A DNA stretch of 64,000 nucleotides, from contig CAWKGC010000019.1 in NCBI GenBank assembly GCA_963849005.1, positions 496,001-560,000 on the forward strand. The letters run 5' to 3'. Origin of the DNA: CAWKGC01 sp963849005 (GTDB lineage: Bacteria > Pseudomonadota > Gammaproteobacteria > Burkholderiales > Usitatibacteraceae). The position numbers and the translations under genes were made by a program. The notes beneath the pieces are model-generated. The model did not search any database. It saw only the letters and a program-made list of their open reading frames with translations, and was not told the origin of the DNA. Below, in pieces: positions 36,144-44,594 of this stretch. Within the stretch, counting starts at the first letter, position 1. Each line of letters begins with the position of its first letter.

Positions 36144-36527
36144 ATGGCAACCGTCGAACTGACCAAAGAGAATTTCGAGTCCGTCGTCACCGGCAATGCC
36201 ACGGTGATCGTGGACTTCTGGGCGCCGTGGTGCGGCCCGTGCCGCGCTTTCGCGCCGACTTTCGAGAAGGTCTCGGAGTCCCATCCGGACGTGGTGTTCG
36301 CCAAGGTCAACACCGAGGACGAGCAGGAGATCGCCGCGCACTTCAACATCCGCTCGATCCCGACGCTGATGGTGTTCCGCGACCAGGTCATCGTCTTCTC
36401 GCAGCCCGGGGCGCTGCCGCAATCGGCCTTCGAGCAGGTGGTCGAGCGCTCGAAGGCGCTGGACATGGAAGTGGTTCGCGCGAAACTGGCCGAACAGGAC
36501 GCGGCTTCGCCGCAGCCGTCCGCCTAG
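36144..36527 (+). CDS. thioredoxin family protein
   Basis: 127 residues. The active site FWAPWCGPCRAFAPTF (CGPC) lies near residues 27-41, and the cis-proline is in FNIRSIPTLMVFRDQ. The C-terminal tail (about 20 residues) is longer than TrxA. As a cytoplasmic disulfide reductase it may serve peroxide defence together with Dps, which directly precedes it. Confidence 0.9.
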   Translation: MATVELTKENFESVVTGNATVIVDFWAPWCGPCRAFAPTFEKVSESHPDVVFAKVNTEDEQEIAAHFNIRSIPTLMVFRDQVIVFSQPGALPQSAFEQVVERSKALDMEVVRAKLAEQDAASPQPSA

Positions 36528-36569
36528 CGGAGAAAGTAGAATGGCGGTCTTCCGGACAGGAATCCCGCC

Positions 36570-39500
36570 ATGACATCCCCGCTGGCAGCGCAGCGCGAGG
36601 CAATCCGCGCGCACTACTTCGCGGACGAGACGCAAGCGCTCGAGCGCCTGCTGCCGCTCGCCACGCTCGACGCCGCATCCAACGCGCGAGTTGCCGCGAC
36701 GGCGGCGGACCTGGTCGAGCGCGTGCGCGCGCAACAAAGGGCGGCTGTCGGGATGCAGTCCTTCCTGCAGGAATACGACCTCTCCTCGCAGGAAGGCGTG
36801 CTGCTCATGTGCGTGGCGGAGGCGCTGCTGCGCATCCCGGATGCGGCCACCGCGGACAAGCTGATCCGCGACAAGTTTTCCCGGGGCGAATGGGACAACC
36901 ACCTCGGCAAGAGCGACTCCCTGCTGGTCAACGCGGGCACGTGGGGCATGATGCTCACCGGCAGGCTGGTCAACGTCGAGCCGGCGGGCATGCGCGACCT
37001 CGGCGGCTGGCTGGCGGGGCTTGCGGCGAAAGCGGGCGAGCCCGTGGTGCGCCTGGCGCTTCGCCAGGGCATGAAGCTCATGGCCGAGCAGTTCGTCATG
37101 GGCCGCACGATCGACGAAGCGCTCGAGCGCGCTCGTTCGGCCGGGGAGGCACCGTACCGCCACTCCTACGACATGCTCGGCGAGGCGGCCGTCACCGCGG
37201 CCGACGCGGAGCGCTATTTCGTCGCCTACGAGCGCGCGATCGACGCGATCTCGGCCAGTGCCGGGAAGATGCCGCCATCTTCGGTATTCGAGCGGCCGGG
37301 CATCTCGATCAAGCTTTCCGCATTGCATCCCCGCTTCGAGCACGCGCAGCGCGAACGCGTGCTCGCCGAGCTCGCGCCGCGCATCCTCTCGCTTGCCGAA
37401 CGCGCGCGCCGGGGCGACATCGGAATCACGCTCGACGCCGAGGAGGCCGACCGGCTCGACCTGTCCCTCGACATCCTCGAACGCGTCTTCACCTCCGCTT
37501 CGCTCGCGGGCTGGGAGGGGCTCGGCCACGTCGTACAGACCTACCAGAAGCGCGCGCCTTTCGTGATCGACTGGCATGCCGCGCTGGCGCGCTCGCAGGG
37601 CCGGCGCATCATGGTGCGGCTGGTGAAGGGCGCCTACTGGGATGCGGAGATCAAGCGTTCGCAGGCCGGCGGGTTTCCGGGTTACCCGGTCTACACGCGC
37701 AAGGTGAACACCGACGTGTCCTACCTTGCCTGCGCGGCGAAGATGCTTGCCGCGCCCGACGCGTTCTACAGCCAGTTCGCCACGCACAACGCGCACACGG
37801 TCGCCACCATCCTCGAGCGCGCGCCTCCCGGGGCGGACTTCGAGTTCCAGCGCCTGCACGGCATGGGCGAAGAACTCTACGGCGAGGTGATCGGGCGCCT
37901 CGGCAGGCCTTGCCGCGCCTATGCGCCGGTCGGCACGCACGAGGACCTTCTGCCCTACCTCGTCCGGCGCCTCCTCGAGAACGGCTCCAACACTTCGTTC
38001 GTGAACCGCATCGCCGATACCGCCGTGCCGGTGGCAAGGGTCGTCGCCGACCCGGTCTCGGCCTGCCAGGAGAACCCCGTGAAGACCAATCCCAGGTTGC
38101 CGCTGCCCTCCGAACTCTATGGCGCGGGGCGCCGGAATTCCAGCGGCGTGCTGTTTGCCGACGAGCATGCATCGCGCGCGCTGTTCGACGCCATGGCCCC
38201 GCACCTCGCGCGCACGGACTGGAAGGCGGGCACGCTCATCGATGGGCTGGAGCGCAAGGGGAAGAAGGTCGACGTGCGCGACCCCGCGCGCAACCTCGTC
38301 ATCGGCAGCGTCGATGAAGCGGATGCCGCGCTTGCGGGCGAGGCGCTGCAGGCCGTGTCGCGCTCGCGGATTCCGGATGCCGAAGCGCGCGCGGCGATAC
38401 TCGATCGCGCGGCGGACCTGTTCGAACGCGACGCCGCGAAACTCATGGCGCTGCTGGTGCGCGAAGCGGGCAAGACGCTGCCCGATGCGCTGGGCGAAGT
38501 GCGCGAAGCGGTGGACTTCTGCCGCTACTACGCGATGCAGGTGCGCGAGCTATTTGTGGTGCCAGAGACCCTGCCCGGGCCGACCGGGGAATCGAACGAG
38601 CTGCGCCTCGCCGGGCGCGGCGTGTTCCTGTGCGTGAGCCCGTGGAATTTCCCGCTGGCGATCTTCGCGGGACAGGTCGCGGCGGCGTTCGCGGCGGGCA
38701 ACGCGGTCGTCGCCAAGCCGGCCGAGCAGACGCCGCTGGTGGCATTCGAAACCGCCAAGCTCTTCATCGCCGCGGGCCTGCCGGCCGGGGCCATCGCGCT
38801 CGTGCCGGGACGCGGCGAAACCGTCGGCGCGGCGCTTGTCGCGGACGCCCGCACCGACGCGGTGGCCTTCACGGGCTCGACCGCGACGGCGCACGCCATC
38901 AACCGCGCGCTCGCCGCGCGAGACGGCCCGCTCGTGCCGTTCATCGCGGAAACAGGCGGGCTGAACGCGATGCTGGTGGATTCCAGCGCATTGCCCGAGC
39001 AAGTCGTCGCCGACGTCATCGCTTCGGGCTTCAACAGCGCCGGCCAACGCTGCTCGTCATTGCGCATCCTCTGCCTGCAGAAGGAGATCGCGCCCCACGT
39101 GCTGCAATTGCTCGAAGGCGCCGTGACGCAATTGAGCGTGGGCGACCCGGCGTTGCTCGCGACCGACATCGGCCCGGTGATCGATCGCGAAGCGCTCGAC
39201 ATGCTCGAGGCGCATGCCGCGCGCATGGACCGCGACGCGCGCCTCATCTGCAGGGCGCGCCTGCCCGAAGGCCTCGCCGGAAACTTCTTCGCGCCGCGCG
39301 CCTACGAGTTGCGCGGCTTGTCGGCGATCGACCGGGAGGTGTTCGGCCCGATCGTCCATGTCGTCACCTTCGAGTCCGACTCCCTTGAGGCGACGGTCGA
39401 CGCGATCAACGCCAAGGGCTTCGGACTCACGATGGGCATCCACAGCCGCATCGACGCCACCGTCGAGGCCGTCCGCGCTCGCGCCCGGGTCGGCAACCTG

Positions 39501-39686
39501 TATGTGAACCGCAACATGATCGGCGCCACCGTCGGCGTGCAACCCTTTGGCGGGGAAGGGCTTTCCGGCACGGGCCCGAAGGCCGGCGGCCCCCATTACC
39601 TGCTGCGCTTCGCGCTCGAGCGCACCTTTACGGTGAACACCGCGGCCGCCGGCGGGAATGCCTCGCTGATCGCCGATTCGGAGTGA
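36570..39686 (+). CDS. putA: bifunctional proline dehydrogenase / L-glutamate gamma-semialdehyde dehydrogenase (PutA, no DNA-binding domain)
   Basis: 1038 residues. The FAD-linked proline dehydrogenase barrel includes SIKLSALHPRFEHAQRERV, VRLVKGAYWDAEIKRSQAGGFPGYPVYTRKVNTDVSYL and FATHNAHTV. The NAD-linked aldehyde dehydrogenase includes CVSPWNFPLAIFAGQ, AFTGSTATA, ETGGLNAMLVDSSA and the catalytic Cys in FNSAGQRCSSLRI. It converts proline to glutamate at the membrane with channelling. The usual N-terminal ribbon-helix-helix domain of trifunctional PutA is missing, so it should not repress its own gene. No indel is seen across 3.1 kb. Confidence 0.92.
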   Translation: MTSPLAAQREAIRAHYFADETQALERLLPLATLDAASNARVAATAADLVERVRAQQRAAVGMQSFLQEYDLSSQEGVLLMCVAEALLRIPDAATADKLIRDKFSRGEWDNHLGKSDSLLVNAGTWGMMLTGRLVNVEPAGMRDLGGWLAGLAAKAGEPVVRLALRQGMKLMAEQFVMGRTIDEALERARSAGEAPYRHSYDMLGEAAVTAADAERYFVAYERAIDAISASAGKMPPSSVFERPGISIKLSALHPRFEHAQRERVLAELAPRILSLAERARRGDIGITLDAEEADRLDLSLDILERVFTSASLAGWEGLGHVVQTYQKRAPFVIDWHAALARSQGRRIMVRLVKGAYWDAEIKRSQAGGFPGYPVYTRKVNTDVSYLACAAKMLAAPDAFYSQFATHNAHTVATILERAPPGADFEFQRLHGMGEELYGEVIGRLGRPCRAYAPVGTHEDLLPYLVRRLLENGSNTSFVNRIADTAVPVARVVADPVSACQENPVKTNPRLPLPSELYGAGRRNSSGVLFADEHASRALFDAMAPHLARTDWKAGTLIDGLERKGKKVDVRDPARNLVIGSVDEADAALAGEALQAVSRSRIPDAEARAAILDRAADLFERDAAKLMALLVREAGKTLPDALGEVREAVDFCRYYAMQVRELFVVPETLPGPTGESNELRLAGRGVFLCVSPWNFPLAIFAGQVAAAFAAGNAVVAKPAEQTPLVAFETAKLFIAAGLPAGAIALVPGRGETVGAALVADARTDAVAFTGSTATAHAINRALAARDGPLVPFIAETGGLNAMLVDSSALPEQVVADVIASGFNSAGQRCSSLRILCLQKEIAPHVLQLLEGAVTQLSVGDPALLATDIGPVIDREALDMLEAHAARMDRDARLICRARLPEGLAGNFFAPRAYELRGLSAIDREVFGPIVHVVTFESDSLEATVDAINAKGFGLTMGIHSRIDATVEAVRARARVGNLYVNRNMIGATVGVQPFGGEGLSGTGPKAGGPHYLLRFALERTFTVNTAAAGGNASLIADSE

Positions 39687-39705
39687 CGGGGGGCATTCGA
39701 AGCCT

Positions 39706-39735
39706 TTGAAAAGGCGCGGGTTTTGCTGTTATAAT
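39706..39735 (+). promoter_or_regulatory. strong sigma-70-like promoter of rpsB
   Basis: TTGAAA at 39706-39711 and a perfect TATAAT at 39730-39735 are separated by 18 bp. Transcription would start near 39742 and give a leader of about 105 nt before rpsB. Confidence 0.75.
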
Positions 39736-39746
39736 GCGAGGCTGTT

Positions 39747-39819
39747 CGGGAACGAATCCCGGGCAAATCCACACCCCCGCCTCAGGTTTAAGGTCCCGTG
39801 AAAACGGGTAGCGCGGGGG
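39747..39819 (+). promoter_or_regulatory. structured rpsB mRNA leader, probable S2 autoregulatory element
   Basis: Three stems can be drawn. CGGG (39747-39750) pairs with CCCG (39758-39761). CCCCCGC (39774-39780) pairs with GCGGGGG (39813-39819). Within that outer stem, CCCGT (39795-39799), a GAAA tetraloop and ACGGG (39804-39808) form a perfect hairpin. Leaders of this kind bind ribosomal protein S2 in other proteobacteria and repress rpsB-tsf; that the present leader does so is inferred from position and structure. Confidence 0.55.
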
Positions 39820-39848
39820 GAGGCCAACCTTGACCACCAGGAGTTTTC

Positions 39849-40595
39849 ATGTCTGTCACGATGCGTCAAATGCTGGAGGCCGGCGTCCATTTCGGCCACC
39901 AGACGCGGTACTGGAACCCGAAGATGTCCCCCTTCATCTTCGGCGCCCGCAACAAGATCCACATCATCAACCTCGAGAAGTCGCTTCCGATGTACACGGA
40001 CGCGCTCAAGTACGTGCGCCAGCTGACCTCGAACAAGGGCAACATCCTGTTCGTCGGCACCAAGCGGCAGGCCCGGGAGATCGTCAAGGAAGAAGCGCTG
40101 CGCGCCGGCTCTCCCTACGTCGATTTCCGCTGGCTGGGCGGCATGCTCACCAACTTCAAGACGGTCAAGGGCTCGATCAAGCGCCTGAAGGAACTCGAGC
40201 AGATGAAGCTCGACGGTTCCTTCGAGAAGGTCACGAAGAAGGAAGCGCTGACCATGGAACGCGAGATGGTGAAGCTCGAGCGCTCGCTCGGCGGCATCAA
40301 GGAGCTGACCGGCGTCCCCGACGCGCTGTTCGTGATCGACGTGGGCTTCCACAAGATCGCCATCACCGAAGCGAAGAAGCTCGGCATCCCGGTGGTCGGC
40401 GTGGTCGACACCAACAATTCGCTCGACGGCGTGAGCTACGTGATTCCCGGCAATGACGACTCCACGCGCGCCATCCGCCTCTACGCGCGCGGCGTGGCCG
40501 ACGCGATCCTCGAGGGACGCAGCCAGGTGATCACCGAGATGGTGGCGCCCACCGGCGAATTCGTCGAAGTCGAAGAAGCCGAAAAGAACGCCTGA
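39849..40595 (+). CDS. rpsB: 30S ribosomal protein S2
   Basis: 248 residues from ATG 39849 with CAGGAG upstream. MRQMLEAGVHFGHQTRYWNPKMSPFIFGARNKIHIINLEKS is the standard S2 start; DFRWLGGMLTNFKTVKGSIKRLKEL, PDALFVIDVGFHKIAITEAKKLGIPVVGVVDTNNSLDGV and IPGNDDSTRAI follow. S2 is a late-binding small-subunit protein. The gene has its own promoter and leader and is followed by a terminator-like hairpin before tsf. Confidence 0.97.
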   Translation: MSVTMRQMLEAGVHFGHQTRYWNPKMSPFIFGARNKIHIINLEKSLPMYTDALKYVRQLTSNKGNILFVGTKRQAREIVKEEALRAGSPYVDFRWLGGMLTNFKTVKGSIKRLKELEQMKLDGSFEKVTKKEALTMEREMVKLERSLGGIKELTGVPDALFVIDVGFHKIAITEAKKLGIPVVGVVDTNNSLDGVSYVIPGNDDSTRAIRLYARGVADAILEGRSQVITEMVAPTGEFVEVEEAEKNA

Positions 40596-40615
40596 GCCCC
40601 CTCGGGCATTGCGGC

Positions 40616-40640
40616 AAAAGGGGGCGCGAGCCCCTTTTTT
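40616..40640 (+). terminator. Rho-independent terminator/attenuator between rpsB and tsf
   Basis: GGGGC (40621-40625), loop GCGA and GCCCC (40630-40634) form a perfect stem, extended by AAAAG on the left against a run of six T on the right. It lies 20 bp after the rpsB stop and 25 bp before tsf, so it would lower tsf transcription relative to rpsB instead of ending the operon. Confidence 0.75.
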
Positions 40641-40664
40641 GTGAATCGAACTGGAGTGGAAGTC

Positions 40665-41543
40665 ATGGCGGAAATCACCGCGGCAATGGTCAAGGAACTG
40701 CGCGAGATCACGGGTCTCGGCATGATGGAGTGCAAGAGGGCGCTGGAGGAGGCCGCCGGCGACCTGAAAAAGGCCGAGGAGCTGCTGCGCATCAAGAGCG
40801 GCGCCAAGGCGAGCAAGGCGGCCGCGCGCGTGGCCTCCGAAGGCGCGATCGGCAGTTTCCTCTCCGCCGACGGAAAGCTCGGCGCGATGGTCGAGGTCAA
40901 TTGCGAGACGGATTTCGTGGCGCGCAACGAGGACTTCCTCGCGTTCGTGGGCGCGCTTGCCGAGCTGGTGGCGAAGTCGAACCCGGCCGACGTGGCCGCG
41001 CTCTCGGCGCTCGCGATCGGCGACAAGACGGTCGAGGCAACGCGCCAGGCGCTGATCCAGAAGATCGGCGAGAACGTGACCGTGCGCCGCTTCGTGCGCG
41101 TGGCCACCGGCTCGAAGCTTGTCCACTACCTGCACGGCGTGAAGATCGGCGTGCTGGTCGATTTCGAGGGCGACGAGGCGGTCGGCAAGGACATCGCGAT
41201 GCACATCGCCTTCGCCAAGCCGCAATTCATGTCGAAGGACCAGGTCGACCCCGAAGTGGTCGCGCGCGAGCGCGCCATCCTCGCCGCGCGCGCCGCGGAA
41301 TCGGGCAAGCCGCCCGAGATCGTCGCGAAGATGGTCGACGGCGGCATCAACAAGTTCCTCGCCGAGATCACGCTGCTCGGGCAGGCGTTCGTGAAGGACG
41401 ACAAGCTCACGGTGGAGAAGATGCTCGCCGCCAACAAGGCGAAGCTGAACGGCTACCGGTTCCTCGTGGTCGGGGCCGGGATCGAGAAGAAGCAGGCCGA
41501 CTTCGCCGCTGAAGTCGCGTCGATGGCAAAGACGGCGGCCTGA
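40665..41543 (+). CDS. tsf: translation elongation factor Ts
   Basis: 292 residues from ATG 40665. MAEITAAMVKELREITGLGMMECKRALEEAAGDLKKAEELL is the N-terminal domain; VEVNCETDFVARNEDF is the core signature that contacts EF-Tu; MHIAFAKPQFMSKDQVD and the final LGQAFVKDDKLTVEKML complete it. EF-Ts recycles GDP from EF-Tu. It is followed by pyrH after 26 bp. Confidence 0.97.
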   Translation: MAEITAAMVKELREITGLGMMECKRALEEAAGDLKKAEELLRIKSGAKASKAAARVASEGAIGSFLSADGKLGAMVEVNCETDFVARNEDFLAFVGALAELVAKSNPADVAALSALAIGDKTVEATRQALIQKIGENVTVRRFVRVATGSKLVHYLHGVKIGVLVDFEGDEAVGKDIAMHIAFAKPQFMSKDQVDPEVVARERAILAARAAESGKPPEIVAKMVDGGINKFLAEITLLGQAFVKDDKLTVEKMLAANKAKLNGYRFLVVGAGIEKKQADFAAEVASMAKTAA

Positions 41544-41569
41544 ACGAGGCTCACGCGAAGGCCGCCCCC

Positions 41570-42292
41570 ATGCCGAGCCAGACCCCCGCCTACCAGCGCA
41601 TCCTCCTGAAGCTCTCGGGAGAGGCGCTGATGGGCGACGACGCCTTCGGCATCAACCAGGCGACGATCGACCGCATCGTCCACCAGGTGAAGGACGTCGC
41701 CGACATGGGCGTGCAGGTCGGCGTGGTGATCGGCGGAGGCAACATCTTCCGCGGCGTGTCGCAGGGCGCTGCGGGAATGGACCGCGCGACGGCCGACTAC
41801 ATGGGCATGCTCGCCACCGTCATCAACGCGCTGGCACTCCAGGACGCGATGAACCGCGCCGGGCTCGTGGCGCGCGTGCAATCGGCGCTGAACATCGAGC
41901 CGGTGTGCGAGCCCTACATCCGCGGCAAGGCCATGCGCTACCTCGAGGAGGGCAAGGTCGTGATCTTCGCCGCCGGCACCGGCAACCCGTTCTTCACCAC
42001 GGACACGGCGGCGGCGCTGCGCGGCCGCGAGATGGAGGCGCAGATCGTGCTGAAGGCGACCAAGGTCGACGGCGTCTACACGGCGGACCCGATGAAGGAC
42101 AAGACCGCGACGCGCTATGCGAAGCTCACCTTCGACGAGGCGTTCGTGAAGAACCTGAAGGTGATGGACGCCACCGCGCTGGCGCTTTGCCGCGACCAGA
42201 AGCTGCCGATCTGCGTGTTCTCGATATTCAAGGACGGCGCGCTGAAGCGCGTGGTGATGGGCGAAGAGGAAGGGACGCTGGTTCACGCATGA
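41570..42292 (+). CDS. pyrH: UMP kinase
   Basis: 240 residues from ATG 41570. Starts YQRILLKLSGEALMGDDAFGI (phosphate-binding), then GVVIGGGNIFRGVSQGAAGMDRATADYMGMLATVINALALQDA and FAAGTGNPFFTTDTAAALRGREMEAQIVLKATKVDGVY, all typical of bacterial hexameric UMP kinase, which makes UDP from UMP. In the usual position between tsf and frr. Confidence 0.96.
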   Translation: MPSQTPAYQRILLKLSGEALMGDDAFGINQATIDRIVHQVKDVADMGVQVGVVIGGGNIFRGVSQGAAGMDRATADYMGMLATVINALALQDAMNRAGLVARVQSALNIEPVCEPYIRGKAMRYLEEGKVVIFAAGTGNPFFTTDTAAALRGREMEAQIVLKATKVDGVYTADPMKDKTATRYAKLTFDEAFVKNLKVMDATALALCRDQKLPICVFSIFKDGALKRVVMGEEEGTLVHA

Positions 42293-42311
42293 CGCCTTGC
42301 CCGGAGGGAAG

Positions 42312-42872
42312 ATGAGCATTGCCGAAGTCAAGAAGCAGGCCGAGACCAAGATGCACAAGTCGATCGACACGCTGAAGGCGGACCTCGCCAAGGTGCGCAC
42401 CGGGCGCGCCCATACCGGGATGCTCGACCACATCCGGGTCGATTACTACGGCGCCGAGATGCCGATCAACCAGGTGGCCAGCGTCACGCTCATCGACGCG
42501 CGCACCATCGGCATCCAGCCCTTCGAGAAGAAGATGGGCCACGTCATCGAGAAGGCGATCCGCGAAGGCGACCTGGGGCTGAACGCCGCCTCGCAGGGCG
42601 ACATGATCCGGGTGCCCATGCCCGCCCTCACCGAGGAGCGCCGCAAGGAACTCACCAAGGTGGTGAAGCACGAGGGCGAGAACGCCAAGGTCGCGGTGCG
42701 CAACATCCGCCGCGACGCCAACACCCACCTCAAGGAACTGCTGAAGGCCAAGACCGTCTCCGAGGACGAGGAAAAGCGCGCGCAGGACGAGGTGCAGAAA
42801 ATGACCGACAACGCGATCAAGGAAATCGACAAGCTGATCGCCGAAAAGGAAAAGGACCTGATGGCGGTCTGA
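42312..42872 (+). CDS. frr: ribosome-recycling factor
   Basis: 186 residues from ATG 42312 with GGAGGGAAG upstream. MSIAEVKKQAETKMHKSIDTLKADLAKVRTGRAHTGMLDHIRVDYYG, INQVASVTLIDARTIGIQPFEKK, RVPMPALTEERRKELTKVVK and VRNIRRDANTHLKELLKAK are the family landmarks. It splits post-termination ribosomes with EF-G. Confidence 0.97.
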   Translation: MSIAEVKKQAETKMHKSIDTLKADLAKVRTGRAHTGMLDHIRVDYYGAEMPINQVASVTLIDARTIGIQPFEKKMGHVIEKAIREGDLGLNAASQGDMIRVPMPALTEERRKELTKVVKHEGENAKVAVRNIRRDANTHLKELLKAKTVSEDEEKRAQDEVQKMTDNAIKEIDKLIAEKEKDLMAV

Positions 42873-42902
42873 GGCGCCGCCTCGAGATCCCGTCTCCAAG
42901 CC

Positions 42903-43715
42903 ATGGCCGCCCACGAAAGCTCGACGCAGGTACTGCCCCCGCTTGACGCGGTGCCGCGCCACGTCGCGATCATCATGGACGGCAACGGGCGCTGGGCGAA
43001 AAGCCGCTTCCTGCCGCGCGTCGCGGGGCACCGTCGTGGGGTCGAGGCCGTGCGCGAGACCGTCAAGGCGTGCATCGAGCGCGGCGTCGAGCACCTGACG
43101 CTGTTTGCGTTTTCCAGCGAGAACTGGCGCCGGCCTCCCGAGGAGGTGACCTTCCTGATGCAGATGTTCCTGCGCGCGCTCGAGCAGGAAGTCGACAAGC
43201 TCCACGCCAACGGCATCCGCTTCCGCCTGATCGGCGACCTGGCCCCCTTCGATCCGCGCATCACCGAGCTGGCCCGGCAGGCCGAAGCGCTCACTGCCGG
43301 CAACAAGCGCCTGAGCCTCACCGTCGCCGCCAACTACGGCGGGCGCTGGGACCTGCTCCAGGCGATGAACAGGTGCATCGCGGCGCGCGTGGCGCGCGAG
43401 GGCACGCTGGTGCCTCGCGCCATCGCCGAGGCCGAGTTGACGCCGCACTTGTCGATGAGCCACGCGCCGGAACCCGACCTCTTCATCCGCACCGGCGGCG
43501 AGCAGCGCATCTCCAATTTTCTCCTCTGGCAGCTCGCCTACACCGAGCTCTACTTCACCGACTGCCTGTGGCCCGATTTCGACCGGAAGGCGTTCAACGA
43601 GGCGATCTCCTCGTTCCAGCAACGCGAGCGCCGATTCGGCCGCACCAGCGAGCAGTTGCGCGCCGCGCAGGCGGCCGCCGGAAGCGGCGCCGAATCCTCC
43701 AAGCCGCCCCGCTGA
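42903..43715 (+). CDS. uppS: undecaprenyl diphosphate synthase (isoprenyl transferase)
   Basis: 270 residues from ATG 42903. AIIMDGNGRWAKSRFLPRVAGHRRGVEAVRETV holds the catalytic Asp and phosphate-binding Arg/His; TLFAFSSENWRRPPEEV and EPDLFIRTGGEQRISNFLLWQLAYTELYFTDCLWPDF are the other conserved blocks. It builds the C55 carrier for peptidoglycan and O-antigen. The C-terminal 20 residues (AAQAAAGSGAESSKPPR) are a low-complexity extension. Confidence 0.95.
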   Translation: MAAHESSTQVLPPLDAVPRHVAIIMDGNGRWAKSRFLPRVAGHRRGVEAVRETVKACIERGVEHLTLFAFSSENWRRPPEEVTFLMQMFLRALEQEVDKLHANGIRFRLIGDLAPFDPRITELARQAEALTAGNKRLSLTVAANYGGRWDLLQAMNRCIAARVAREGTLVPRAIAEAELTPHLSMSHAPEPDLFIRTGGEQRISNFLLWQLAYTELYFTDCLWPDFDRKAFNEAISSFQQRERRFGRTSEQLRAAQAAAGSGAESSKPPR

Positions 43716-43748
43716 GTTCCAGCCGGCGGCCCGGGCGCAATTCCCCAG

Positions 43749-44594
43749 ATGCTCCTCACCCGCGTCATTACCGCGCTCGCCATCCTTCCGGTGGTGCTCG
43801 CCATGCTTTTCCTCGCGCCGAACCGCGCCTGGGCGCTGTTCATGCTCGGCATTTCGCTGGTGGCCTGCTGGGAGTGGTCGCGCATGTGCCGTTTCCCCGG
43901 ACGCGGCGCGGCGCGCGCGTTTCTTGCCTGCTCGGCCATCGTCGCGGGCGGCTTCTACGTCGCTTATGAACGGTCGCCCGAGGCGCTGTTCCCGCAATTG
44001 GCGCTGGCGAGCTTCATCGTCGCCGCGTATTTCTGGATCTTTGCCGTGCCGGCGTGGCTCTACCTGAAGCTGCGCCCGGCGCCTTGGGTGTGCGCGCTGG
44101 CGGGCTGGGCGGCGATCCTGCCGGCATGGGCGGCGTTCGTCGTGCTCCACGACCGCAGCCCGTGGCTGCTGCTCGCGGCGGCCGCGCTGGTATGGATCGC
44201 CGACATCGCGGCCTATTTCACCGGCCGCCGCTTCGGGCGCGTCAAGCTCGCCCCGGCGATCAGCCCGGGCAAGACCCGCGAAGGCGTGCTGGGGGCGCTT
44301 GCCGGCGTGCTCGCCTTCGGCCTTGCGCTCAAGTTCGTTTCCGCGAGCGAGGCCCTTCCCGTAACCGTCCTTTTCGCGGGGTCCGGGGGAGTCGTCGTGA
44401 TCCTGCTCATGATCGCGCTCGTCTTCGTGAGCGTGATCGGCGACCTGTTCGAGTCCTGGATGAAGCGCGGCGCCGGCCTCAAGGATTCCTCCGGGCTCCT
44501 GCCCGGGCACGGCGGCGTGCTCGACCGGATCGACGCCCTGACCTCGACCCTCCCGGTGGCGGCGCTGCTCCTGCACCTCGGGGCGCCGCAATGA
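43749..44594 (+). CDS. cdsA: phosphatidate cytidylyltransferase
   Basis: 281 residues with about eight membrane segments. The family signature near the C-terminus is clear: SVIGDLFESWMKRGAGLKDSSGLLPGHGGVLDRIDAL. It makes CDP-diacylglycerol, the precursor of all membrane phospholipids. Its stop overlaps the dxr start (ATGA). Confidence 0.95.
   Translation: MLLTRVITALAILPVVLAMLFLAPNRAWALFMLGISLVACWEWSRMCRFPGRGAARAFLACSAIVAGGFYVAYERSPEALFPQLALASFIVAAYFWIFAVPAWLYLKLRPAPWVCALAGWAAILPAWAAFVVLHDRSPWLLLAAAALVWIADIAAYFTGRRFGRVKLAPAISPGKTREGVLGALAGVLAFGLALKFVSASEALPVTVLFAGSGGVVVILLMIALVFVSVIGDLFESWMKRGAGLKDSSGLLPGHGGVLDRIDALTSTLPVAALLLHLGAPQ

Noticed and set aside
42228..44591. 787-codon minus-strand frame across frr, uppS and cdsA
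   Set aside because: Fully antisense to three well-identified essential genes; no recognisable motif.
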